A stretch of DNA of 64,000 nt from Zoroaster sp. YZ-2022 (taxonomy: Eukaryota > Echinodermata > Asteroidea > Forcipulatida > Zoroasteridae). The DNA is taken from assembly GCA_029582265.1 (NCBI GenBank), contig CM055819.1:43870227-43934226 (forward strand), written 5' to 3'. Of the stretch, positions 50,801-61,436 are shown piece by piece (position 1 is the stretch's first letter; every line of letters begins with the position of its first letter). Below the pieces are notes generated by a model, which was not told where the DNA came from, ran no database searches, and was given only the letters and a program-made list of their open reading frames with translations. A program made the position numbers and the translations under genes.

Positions 50801-53327
50801 TTTCAGGCCTAAGGAGGAATGAAAAAGGTGGAAAAGCAGGATGAGGATGAAAGAATGCAAGAAGAAACCTGTAAATCAACCGGGTTGTCTCGATTAAACC
50901 AAACTGTAGAAGAGATGTCATCCTGCACGTTCATATTTAAGGTCACAGTCTACAAAAGTATGTGCAAACAATATAGCAATAATAAACAACCTAGTTCCAA
51001 AACATTTTTATTATTATTATGACTTTACCTTTTGATGTAAGAATATCCTCTTTTATAGTCCCCAATGATTTCTTTGAAATGTTGCACTTCTTTTTACGAT
51101 GCATTGATAGCTTCTTCATACACGTTATGTACAGTGCACTTTTCAGCTGAATAATAAATATTTACAGGACGAAAAATATGTAGTTAAATTTCAGTACAGT
51201 AAAACTTTGGTAATTGTTTAGTTCATGTATTTCCAAATATACTGTAAAATAGTCAGCATGTTCTGTTCAGTAGCTTAATAGAAAAATATAAAAAATTTCA
51301 GATTTGTTTGTATTCACTGAAATGTAACAAAGTTGTAATGTGCTCCGTTACAAAAAAAGTAACATTAAAATTAATCATTTAAAAAAAATCCAACACATCA
51401 CACGGCATAACTTCAAATGATGGTTGGTACTAAATAACCATATTTTGTCCAAGTGAGCTTTAATTAACTATCCAATAAGCCATTTATTTATTTATTTTAT
51501 TTTATTTTTGTTTTGTTTAACCATATAGCTTGTACCATTATTGAATAAACTGAGGTTAGTGTAAAACAATGAAGAAAAATAACAAAGCTTGCAATTAGAA
51601 ATTTAGTTAAAAGAGTTGTGCTAACAGTATGTCATATAAAACCTTGTCATAGAACTGTTGAAGTCATGTGATTTCTTTGTTTTAAACAAATCTAGTGACT
51701 GAATTAATACCTTGAGATTATGTTGGGTACGGATATGAATATCCGGTCTCTTCAGCCCACGCTGATGACAGCCTTTAATAGGACAGGGATATGTCCATCT
51801 TTTCTGATTGGCTGTGGATCTGCCATGTCTGATTGGCTCCCTTTGAAGTGATAAATATAGCATATCTGATTTAGTTTCAACGCCTAAACTGGTTACAAGT
51901 GTGTCTGTGGGGGTTTCCTTTCTGAGTAGCAGGTCGCAAGATCGACAACACTTTATGACAAAATCTGTTTTACATGAAAGCAAACAATTGTGTGAACAGT
52001 AAACTTATAGTGAATGCATTTTTCAATTTGTGAATAGTTTCTCTATGTTGGTCATGGGCTTGGCATACAAACACAAAGTTTGTATACACATTCAGCAGTG
52101 TATACGACAATGATGGGTCGAGCACAGCCAATTGCCAAATGTCTGACAGTCAAATTAATTCAGAAGTCTGTTTCTAGGGGAGCTGAAAGGTTCTTGCAAA
52201 AAGAAGCTGTCTCAAGTAAGCTTACTGCCAACAACAAAAATTATACTTTGCAAAAAACTTGAATGGTATTAAAATGAACTGATTCATCCAATATCTTCGG
52301 TAAAATATTACAGCATACTTTTTTATTATTATTTTTATACCTTTGACGTGCTTTCCCAAGCACCTTCATTCTTTTCTCCTTTTCTTTAAGCTTGTGCGTT
52401 CTCTGTAAATGCTGGGATAGATATTTATATCTTCCATCACAGAGTGGGCACTTCCTCGCATATCTGTATATGTTCCCCTGTATGTAAAAAGTACAATTTC
52501 AATTAAACCAACATTACTTGCGATTTACTATTGAGTGCAAATGGAACATGGAATGTGTGGTGCACTGTGTTTTATTTTTCATGTTCAACAAGCACTATTC
52601 GAGATACTACAAATTATGGTAAGTTCCTCTTTAAAAGGCTATTTCAGTAATGACAGTCAACAAGACATCAATCACCAATGCTTAAAAGCTTATTTTTCAC
52701 AAGTTCAAGACTAAAATGTTTCACTTTTCTTAAAATCCAGGATAATATATTTTTTTAAACTGTTTCAGTCAATAATCATCAACATTCAAATATGTTTGCT
52801 TCAGTGAAGGTCCAGAACTGCATCTGTGAGAAACTATAAGCTGATTTGGTTGAAAGATGATAATGTTACCAACCATCAATTATCGAGTCTATGATGCCTA
52901 CAATACTTCATGAAACATCAGTTTATGGGATTATTTCCATCAATTCCTTTTTAATGAAACTACAGAAGGTCCTATCATTTTTAAAGGTTTTTGGCATACA
53001 TGGAATCTGTATTAACTAAAACAATTTCCCAAGCTGTACTTTATCTTTAGTGTATGGAATTTTGAAACATTAGCATAGGCCTAATTAGTTTAATAAACTC
53101 ACAGACTCGTTTCCTTGAGGCTGAGCACCTTTATCAGCAGGCTCTGCCTTGTCAAGTTCTGCCTTGTCAAGCTCTGTCCCATCAAGCTCTGTCCCATCAA
53201 GCTCTGTCCCATCAAGCTCTGAATCTGATACATGTAGCTCTGAGTCCGAGAGCGACATACACTCCGACTCCGCGTCTGACGCTGGTATATCTTTGAGACC
53301 ATTTTCTATATTCATTAGCAAAGACAT
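41861..53327 (-). CDS. zinc-finger/tyrosine-recombinase-like protein, 20 exons, one internal stop
   Basis: Minus-strand exons: 53327-53103, 52477-52341, 51964-51711, 51146-51029, 50415-50367, 50003-49774, 48622-48557, 47919-47741, 47357-47240, 46536-46382, 45924-45775, 45267-45124, 45003-44968, 44693-44568, 44416-44317, 44102-44072, 43861-43774, 43032-42981, 42783-42680, 41974-41861 (~825 codons). Phases fit at every join except exon 2 to 3, where a micro-exon may be missing. Exon 1 is acidic with (ELDGT)n. Exon 2 has CPLCDGRYKYLSQHLQRTH and exon 3 CPIKGCHQRGLKRPDIHIRTQH, C2H2-like fingers. Exon 6 (LFVLKRFCHYLSV) resembles a YR core-binding region. I read a YR catalytic domain in exons 8-11: Arg in SQAPRAGVIQ, Lys in VAKHKT, Arg in ATIVRKTAATK, Tyr in SATQHEYYV. 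A TAG at 45865-45867 falls between MAH and SATQHEYY, where relatives would have Ser. Exons continue beyond it to LLPESLIAIMANCLNISREE and a TAA stop. Likely a Crypton/integrase-derived gene. Confidence 0.7.
42028..42190 (-). mobile_element. Penelope-like element terminal fragment
   Basis: Matches the start of the Penelope-like element at 26577 in inverted orientation and extends it outward, giving sequence missing at 26.6 kb. Lies in the last region of the YR gene intron between 42680 and 41974. Confidence 0.75.
42102..42145 (-). ncRNA. candidate hammerhead ribozyme core in Penelope-like end
   Basis: Minus strand reads CTGAGGA, then a 7-bp stem CGATCAG/CTGATCG around AGCATA, then AAAC: the CUGANGA - stem II - GAAA core of hammerhead ribozymes, which are known in Penelope-like element ends. 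Stems I and III were not resolved by eye. Confidence 0.55.
44811..44852. repeat. (TTTA)n microsatellite
   Basis: About ten tetranucleotide copies in an intron of the YR gene. Confidence 0.9.
45141..45262 (-). repeat. 21 bp coding minisatellite in YR gene exon 12
   Basis: Five to six copies of a 21-bp unit encode EATLSSR/EATLSSQ heptads inside exon 45267-45124. Being a multiple of three it preserves frame; copy number probably varies. Confidence 0.85.
47545..47625 (-). repeat. SINE fragment
   Basis: CTTTCCGAGTG...CTACAGGC.ACTCG and GGGATTCGAACC match the SINE body and B-box region at 14340-14410. Truncated; within a YR gene intron. Confidence 0.6.
48130..48400 (-). mobile_element. Penelope-like element terminal fragment 2
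   Basis: Inverted match to 26577-26660 (through CATGCAAAGCTACAAGTTTTACC) and to 42028-42145. It contains a second hammerhead-like core at 48319-48362 in the same orientation, with GAAACA instead of GAAACG after stem II. Confidence 0.75.
48319..48362 (-). ncRNA. second candidate hammerhead ribozyme core
   Basis: Same CTGAGGA - CGATCAG AGCATA CTGATCG - AAAC arrangement as at 42102-42145. A second partial CTGAGGACGATCTC sits directly upstream (48360-48376), a local duplication. Confidence 0.5.
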
Positions 53328-53600
53328 TGCCTACAGAATGGTAAAATAAATGAAGAAACAATATGTGTTGCTTAAATATATTCCAGTGTGTTTCTGAAAA
53401 ATTAATTGACCCAAAAACCTGGGTAGGCCTAGCCTACACTAAATTAAAAGGTCCAATCCCTACCCAAAATGTGTTGTAACTGTTAATGTGTTATATCATT
53501 GTATATCATCAGGCCTATGCCAACAAACAACACTGTGTAGAATTAACAATATCAAATTGATACCCCAGCAATAAAATAATAACATTTAACAAATGATTTA
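50785..53600. repeat. left arm of inverted duplication (parent copy)
   Basis: Carries YR gene exons 1-4. Matches 56465-58575 in inverted orientation: 53600-53390 with 56465-56610, 52515-50785 with 56650-58350, and 52877-52650 with 58350-58575. The segment 53390-52515 (holding exon 1) is not at the corresponding position in the other arm. Confidence 0.85.
53149..53220 (-). repeat. 15 bp coding repeat in YR gene exon 1
   Basis: AGCTCTGTCCCATCA units encode ELDGT/ELDKA pentads on the minus strand, followed by an acidic serine-rich part (SLSDSELHVSDSE). Confidence 0.85.
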
Positions 53601-53609
53601 TTTACAGAG

Positions 53610-56460
53610 TGAAAGGGTGCAGTTGTGCATCCATTGATGCAACATGAGTTGGAAACATACCAGTATAGCATCATGAAACTTGGTTATAGTAGCGCTATGC
53701 CTATGGCTATGGCAAAGTCTGCATAAGTACAGTGCATAGGCCCTATTCATAATTAATATTATAATAATACTAAAAATAAAAACATGTCAAACTAAGTCAA
53801 CTTCAAAAAGATAACTTTTACAATAACCTTGATACTGCAGACTTGACGTTTATTTAAGGGCCTTAATGAATACAAACACTGCTATGACTGTCAACAAAAT
53901 TAACCAGGTAAAAATCAATATTACAGCAATCATTAATTTCCGTAAGTAGTTCTGAACAACCATTATCCTTTCGCTGTTTGCACTATATGCTGGACCCGCC
54001 ATTTTTGTCACGAATGTGGCCGGGATTTACGTTAAATGTAACAATTTGCTAATACGCAGGACTAAGACCTAGTATAGATCGTAAAATCCACAAACTGATC
54101 TGCAATACAGTTGCCAATATTACATGAAAATAATGCTAAAAGTTAATTAAAAAGTATGCAACTGTACTCACGCTTTTCTCCACGTTGGCGGGAGGGAGCC
54201 GAGTGCGCCGTACCCGTACTCGTACTCGTCTACGTAGCTCATGACACGACGCGTCACACAAACCCCTGGATAGCGTTAAACATATGGGTTTCATTTGACA
54301 TCAATGTGCGTGCAAAATTGCCATCTTCACGGGAAAGAAACTCTATCATCTATAAAGTTTTAAGGGAGGGATCGATTGCACGACTCTTGGAAACGAGGTT
54401 GCAGCTGCGCAGCCGCAAAGGCTCCAACCAGTGCATGCCCTTTCATTGGCTTAAAGTTGATTTACATAACGACTGCTTAATTAGGGCCGCTTAATTAGCA
54501 TAGTTCTTACTTACCTAGCTTGCTAGCTGGATCAGACCACCAGCCAAATAGGATGAGGGTTCACGGGCTCAGCCCAGTCATAAACAAACAAACAAAAAAC
54601 GTCCCAACAAACAAACAAACGAACGCAATTCGACCATTTGCACGATATCTGAAAAATAATTACAGTACTAATTGTTTATCGGCAATTTGGATAGATTTTT
54701 GTCGTGTTTATTTAAAATGATTCCAGAAAAACTTGGCTTTGATTTTGATGGCACACAGATACAATAAAGTTTTTCTTCGTAATTCACTTAGTCTGTAAAT
54801 ATAGTTGTTATTATATGTAAAATAACGTTTTGAAAGAGGATGGCATTTTCCAGTACTCTCATTTCCACTAAATGAGAAAAAATTGCGCCCTCTATTTGTA
54901 AAAGGGCAAGGATTTTCGCTTTTTTTGTAAAATCTCATTCACCTTGTTTTAATTATTTTCTTAATGTTTTTTCTTGTTTATTCCGACTTATTTTAGTAAA
55001 ACACCACTTGCAAACCCTTAAAATGTAAAAATACCAATTATTAGCATGGGCTGCCATTGGGTGGTAGTAGTCCACATAATGAGATCATTTTTAGCTTAAT
55101 TAGGTTAATTTAAAAAAAAGGTTACCCTGGAGACACTAAATATTTGATACAATAAACATCTGGATACAATTTTGTATTTCCTTTTTAAATTAAGAGAAAA
55201 GATCAATCGAATTTTGAGATACAGACATTTGATTTCATAAAAACATCTTTTTTGAACGAAATTTAGCTATTCTAACATTTCTAAAAACTAATTGTTTTTA
55301 ACACCAAAAATGTAATTTAAAGGATAAAAACTTTTAGTAGCGTTCCCTTTATCTTTTAAAACCGTTTAAGACCTATAATACCCCAAAATTATGAAAATAT
55401 AAGACTTTTTAACTTTAGGATATTTAACTAAAAAACACGCACAACTCGCCGATAACACGGGATTGATGGACAATGTGTTTAAGGTGATTTTTTAAGTAAT
55501 TTGTAAAATCAACTTTTAGGGATATTTCAATATTTTTGTTAATGAATAACAAGGAGTATCTCATTCACCCCTCCTTTTGTTAAAATTAGCTAGAAAAACG
55601 ATGTTTTATATATTTTTTTAACAACAAACCACGAAGTGACTTTTTGCTTCCCTCACCCTCCCTGCTCATTGTGTGGATTGTAGATTAAAACACCCTACAT
55701 ACGATGTGTCCTCTGAGTCAGCGATACATCACCAGTGGTAGGCACACCCATCAATCCACTGCTGGTCCGCAGCATATTAATTTGTCACCATAATGTGGCA
55801 GTAGAAGCGGTCCTTTTTTGTCAATCAAATATAATTATGTCCGTGGTAGAGGCAAGTGCACCGATTACAATTCCCGTGATCCAGACCAATTTTAGCAGCC
55901 CTCCCCCACCCTCTTTAGAATATGCCATTAAGAATTTAGGCAAGTTTACTGAATACATTGTGATTACTGGCTATACTTTTATATATCGTCTATCACCCCT
56001 TAAAAGTACCATTAACTTTTTGGTAACTTAATTTGTAAAAAAAAAATTGATAAATAAAACTTGACTAAAATTGTCCATGAAAAAGAAAATTGAATAGTAA
56101 ATCCACAAATCTCTCAACATAATGTCTAAAGAATAATCAACAAGGGACATAAACAGAAATAACGTACAATGAGAAGGAAATTAATACTCAATGTTCCTTA
56201 TCGTATTTTATTCACAAAAAATAACAACCCTGATATAATTCAAAGCGCAACAATATTTTAAAAATTAGAAGTCATGGCTGGAAGGAGCCTTGACAAGTGA
56301 TCAATGACCACCAAACTCAGTTAAGTACATCATTTGAACCCTCTCGGAGGATAAAAACATTTCAGATACTGAATATAACTTAACTATTTACACAAGGTCA
56401 TTCATCAGTACAAATGGCTACATGTTGTGGAAACCCTTTAGGGTTCAAACGAAATCGTTT
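53610..56460. other. spacer of the inverted duplication, no gene identified
   Basis: Likely holds the YR gene promoter. A minus-strand ATG at 54005 in good context (AAAATGGCGG) opens ~50 codons with a hydrophobic stretch (LMIAVILIFTWLILLTVIAV), not joined to exon 1 by a good donor. A plus-strand frame at 55735-56031 has no recognisable domain. A CA/AAAC-rich patch lies at 54583-54625. Confidence 0.4.
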
Positions 56461-56464
56461 ATCC

Positions 56465-58575
56465 TTTAATGTCATTATTTTATTTTGGGCTATCAATTTC
56501 ATATTGTTAAGCCTACACAGTGTTGTTGGCATAGGCCTGATATAGGCATTTTTTGGGTAGGGCCTATTAATTTAGTGTAGGCCTACCCAGGTTTTTGGGT
56601 CAAGTTATTTGTTTGATAGTTTTCATTGAGTAATGTTCTCTTCACAGAATCGCAAGTAATGTTGGTTTAATTGAAATTGTACTTTTTACATACAGGGGAA
56701 CATATACAGATATGCGAGGAAGTGCCCACTCTGTGATGGAAGATATAAATATCTTTCCCAGCATTTACAGAGAACGCACAAGCTTAAAGAAAAGGAGAAA
56801 AGAATGAAGGTGCTTGGGAAAGCACGTCAATGGTATAAAAAATAATAATAAAGTATGCTGTAATATTTTACCAAAGATTAAGGAATAATTGGATGAATCA
56901 GTTCATTTTATTATCAGTCAATTTTATTGCAAAGTATAATTGTTGTTGTTGGCAGTAAGCTTACTTGAGACAGCTTCTTTTTGCAAGAACCTTTCAGCTC
57001 CCCTAGAAACAGACTTCTGAATTAATTTGACTGTCAGACATTGTCATATGCACTGCTGAATGTGCATAAAAACTTTGTGTTTGTATGCCAAGCCCATGAC
57101 CAACATAGAAAAACTATTCACAAATTAAAAATGCATTCACTATAAGTTTACTATCATGTAAAACAGATTTTGTCATAAAGTGTTGTCGATCTTGCGACCT
57201 GCTACTCAGAAAGGAAACCCCCACAGACACACTTGTAACCAGTTTCGGCGTTGAAACTAAATCAGATATGCTATATTTATCACTTCAAAGGGAGCCAATC
57301 AGACATGGCAGATCCACAGCCAATCAGAAAAGAGGGACATATCCCTGTCCTATTAAAGGCTGTCATCAGCGTGGGCTGAAGAGACCGGATATTCATATCC
57401 GTACCCAACATAATCTCAAGGTATTAATTCAGTCACTAGATTTGTTTTTAAAAAAAAAATCACATGACTTCAACAGTTCTATGACAAGGTTTTATATGAC
57501 ATACTGTTAGCACAACTCTTTTAACTAAATTTCTAATTGCAAGCTTTGTTATTTTTCTTCATTGTTTTACACTAACCTCAGTTTATTCAATAATGGTACA
57601 AGCTATATGGTTAAACAAAACAAAAATAAAATAAAATAAATAAATAAATGGCTTATTGAATAGTTAATTAAAGCTCACTTGGACAAAAGATGGTTATTTA
57701 GTACCAACCATCATTTGAAGTTATGCCGTGTGATGTGTTGGATTTTTTTTTAAATGATTAATTTTAATGTTACTTTTTTTTGTAACGGAGCACATTACAA
57801 CTTTGTTACATTTCAGTGAATACAAACAAATCTGAAATTTTTATATTTTTCTATTAAGCTACTGAACAGAACATGCTGACTATTTTACAGTATATTTGGA
57901 AATACATGAACTAAACAATTACCAAAGTTTTACTGTACTGAAATTTAACTACATATTTTTCGGCCTGTAAATATTTATTATTCAGCTGAAAAGTGCACTG
58001 TACATAACGTGTATGAAGAAGCTATCAATGCATCGTAAAAAGAAGTGCAACATTTCAAAGAAATCATTGGGGACTATAAAAGAGGATATTCTTACATCAA
58101 CAGGTAAAGTCATAATAATAATAAAAATGTTTTGGAACTAGGTTGTTTATTATTGCTATATTGTTTGCACATACTTTTGTAGACTGTGACCTTAAATATG
58201 AACGTGCAGGATGACATCTCTTCTACAGTTTGGTTTAATCGAGACAACCCGGTTGATTTACAGTTTTCTCCTTGCATTCTTTCATCCTCATCCTGGATTT
58301 CCACCTCTTTCATTCCTCCACAGGCCTGAAAAGGAGGCCTCCTGCGTTTGATGGTTGGTAACATTACCATCTTTCAACCAAGTCGGCTTATAGTTTCTCA
58401 CAGATGCAGTTCTGGACCTTCACTGAAGCAAACATATTTGAATGTTGATGATTATTGATTGAAACAGTTTTTAAAATATATTATCTTGGATTTTAAGAAA
58501 AATGAAACATTTTAGTCTTGAACTTGTGAAAAATAAGCTTTTAAGCATTGGTGATTGATGTCTTGTTGACTGTTC
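56465..58575. repeat. right arm of inverted duplication, rearranged
   Basis: Inverted copy of 50785-53600 lacking the exon 1 segment. It places the copy of 52650-52877 at its far end (58350-58575) instead of next to the copy of 52515. Divergence from the parent is a few percent by eye. Confidence 0.85.
56696..58103 (+). pseudogene. duplicate of YR gene exons 2-4
   Basis: Plus-strand exons 56696-56832 (137 nt), 57167-57420 (254 nt) and 57986-58103 (118 nt) have exactly the parental lengths and intact splice sites and frames, encoding the two zinc-finger-like modules (CPLCDGRYKYLSQHLQRTH; CPIKGCHQRGLKRPDIHIRTQH). The same exon 2-3 phase conflict is present as in the parent. No recombinase exons follow, so it is a truncated copy unless spliced elsewhere. 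Confidence 0.75.
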
Positions 58576-58661
58576 AAACTTTTAATTCATTGTTTGAAGA
58601 AAGCATGAACAACTTTCATTTCCTTATAAACTTGACTTCCGATGTAGATTCATGAACTCAC

Positions 58662-58714
58662 CAAAGCTGCTTAAGGTAGGTGGGGCCACAAACCAGAGAG
58701 TCAAGTTTCCCAAG
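58662..58714 (-). other. candidate isolated exon, unidentified
   Basis: Minus strand: TTTCAG acceptor, 53 nt reading LGKLDSLVCGPTYLKQL, then a GTGAGT donor. No family recognised. Confidence 0.25.
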
Positions 58715-58719
58715 CTGAA

Positions 58720-60470
58720 ATGTAAAAAGACAATGATATTGATTATGAACAAACTGATGACTTGCCATCATGGGGACAACTTGTCTTGAGAAATTAGTCA
58801 TGTCATGCACTGCAGGTTTACAAACATATACACCATGCAATTATCTAAGCAAAGATTCAATTTCAGTTGTTCTCAAACCTCAGCAAAACTTTGCAGTTGT
58901 AGAATATACGATAAAGCTGTGATATACAAAAGTGCCCTATTTTTCTCAAACTTATTTGCTCTACATTTGTGTTAATATGTTATTGTGCAGTTTTGGAAGC
59001 CATTGTCACCCTAACTCTCAGTAACTGAAGTACAAAATGTTTTTTAAAAATCGATCAATCAATCAATCAATCAATCAATGAAAATGTCTAAATTCTGAAG
59101 TTGAAGAACTATGAAGAATTATATTTCTCTGTCGTCTAGGCTTCTACCATTATGAACATTTTGTGTTCTTTTGGATTATTTTTATAATCTAAGTTGATGG
59201 GTATTTTATTTGCATTAGATATATGATTTGTTTCTTTTTTAAACTCATATGCTCAGCTAAAGTTCAGCTGAACATGGACTACAACATACAGAGCTGCAAT
59301 GCTTGCCATACCAAGGCAAAGAAAACAAAATAGAGTAATGGTGATTTTAACATGAACGTTTATAACTAGGTGCATGATAATTTTATTATTTATGTATTAC
59401 TATTATGGATTCATTGTTAACATGATCAATGAACGTGTTGGCTGCAATAAGTAACTATTTACCAAACAAACTGTAAGTGTTACTGGAAGCATTGGGAAGT
59501 AGAAAATGACATCTAAAAGTGACACTGGATGGTAATAAATCTTTTCGATATTCTCAATTCACCAACAAACAAAACACGTACGTATTTTGGGAGGCGCAGT
59601 TCGTTAGTCTGTAATACTAGTGTTAGTAACACTACCACAGTACCAGTAGTCAGTACTAACGTTGGCTTGGTACATACCACTGCAATCTGACTAGGCAATA
59701 CGGGCAGAAAGGCCGGACGTTAGGCGGCCTCCTCTGCCACAGGTGTTCTTGTGTTGATGTTTGTGTGCATTATGTTCATCTCTTTCAAAGAAAGTGAGAC
59801 CTACACTCTACAGTAACATCTTGACTAACGTCATTTACGTTCATGATACCATTGATATGACGGCCCCGATATGATTATGACTACGCTACAGACTCGACTA
59901 ACATTAACTAGTATAGTGCAGTGGTTATTTTCTGACAATAGAGGGGGCTATTCAAACCACATAATAAGCATCATTGCAACAGGAAAAGATTTGGGACCGT
60001 ATCCACAGAATGATAATGGCAAGGCGATGACGACGACGACGACGACGATGATGATGATGATGATGATGCGATTGATGTGAACACATTCACAAAACGTCTG
60101 GGCTCAAGACTAAGCCGTATGAGCAGTACATTTCAATGATATGCATTTTAACGTTACCAGATTGGCACCCAATACGCATCCCGGCGACGATTGCCATTTT
60201 AGTATATTTGTATCATTATACTGTTCCCAGTTTATAAAATTCTAAACTGGTTTAGATTTGTGTACTGTAAAACTGTTGCGGTTTAGATTTGTGTACTGTA
60301 AAACTGTTGCGGTTTAGATTTGTGTACTGTAAAACTGTTGCGGTTTAGAAGACAATGTAAGTAAAGAATTTCCTGCATTATCATGTATTGATATGAGCAA
60401 CTTGTCAACACTGACTGTTCACAGCCATACGTCATCAGCTAGCTCTGCATTATTCATGCCAGATTGAGTG
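58720..60470. other. no gene seen; microsatellites
   Basis: Contains (ATCA)n at 59052-59080, (ACG)n(ATG)n at 60028-60068 and three copies of a 31-bp repeat (GTTTAGATTTGTGTACTG...) at about 60250-60350. Nothing else recognised. Confidence 0.5.
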
Positions 60471-60739
60471 GCTTAGCTATTCATTTGGCGACTGTTTTCG
60501 ATATACTTAAACCAATTGTCTGGTAAGTAAACTTTGTTTTCTTATTTTATACCGGTATTCTGTGGATTACTGTTATTTATTATATAAAATGTGTAATATA
60601 CGCCGGCCAGGTTCAGTGTCCCTAAAGGCTCCGATTCATACTCACATTGGCCCTGACTGCCCTAATAAGCCCTTATTGTATGAGAAAGAAATTAGGGGTA
60701 TAGGTCCATCATAGAACCACATCTTCTTTTTCTTATAGG

Positions 60740-61436
60740 CTTTAAGTACACTATAAGAGACAAGCCAGATCAACTATATCCTGGTGCAGAACCGGTTTGG
60801 ATCCGGAATCAATAGGGCCAAAGGACAGACGTACCCAGGAGCGGACATAGGAAGTGTCAACCTTGTCATGATGAACTTCAGAGTACGGCTGCAGAAGACC
60901 AGCAATCCAAAAAATCGCACCAGACTAAAGCTCAGTCTGGATAAATGTAATGACCCCTTCGGTTGCTGAGTCATTCCAAGGAACAATCGGTGGGAAGGTT
61001 CCACCACTGGTTACGCTAGAAGAAGATGCAGAGGCGATGACCACCAAATTCAACGCAGTGATGATACAGACAGCAAGTGATATACTTGGGAAGTATCGCC
61101 GAAAGTCACATCCTTGGGTCACAGATGACATCCTTGAAATGTGCGATACCAGAAGAGACCTGAAGAAAGACAAAAATACCATAGAAGGAGAAAGTTCAAC
61201 GAGGTCAGCAAGAAAATCAAGAAAGACATTGAGAAGGTCAAAGAAGACTGGATTGAGAAACAGTGCTCAGAAAGTGAAGAATGTCTAAACAACAACAGCA
61301 GCAGCAAAAAGGCTTTCTAAATCGTGCAAGATTTGACAAAGCAAAAACAGTCCAAAGTCAGCACCGTCCAGGACAAACAAGGAAACTGCCTCAATGAAGA
61401 AAAAGACATCGACAGATGGACAGAGTACTGTTCAGA
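60740..61436 (+). mobile_element. non-LTR retrotransposon D fragment (RTE-like)
   Basis: Plus-strand endonuclease end and linker: INYILVQNRFGSGINRAKGQ, TYPGADIGSVNLVMMNFRVR, KYRRKSHPWVTDDIL and GNCLNEEKDIDRWTEYCSE. This matches the family often mis-annotated as craniofacial development protein 2-like. Frames change several times and the RT is missing after 61436: a dead fragment. Confidence 0.7.
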
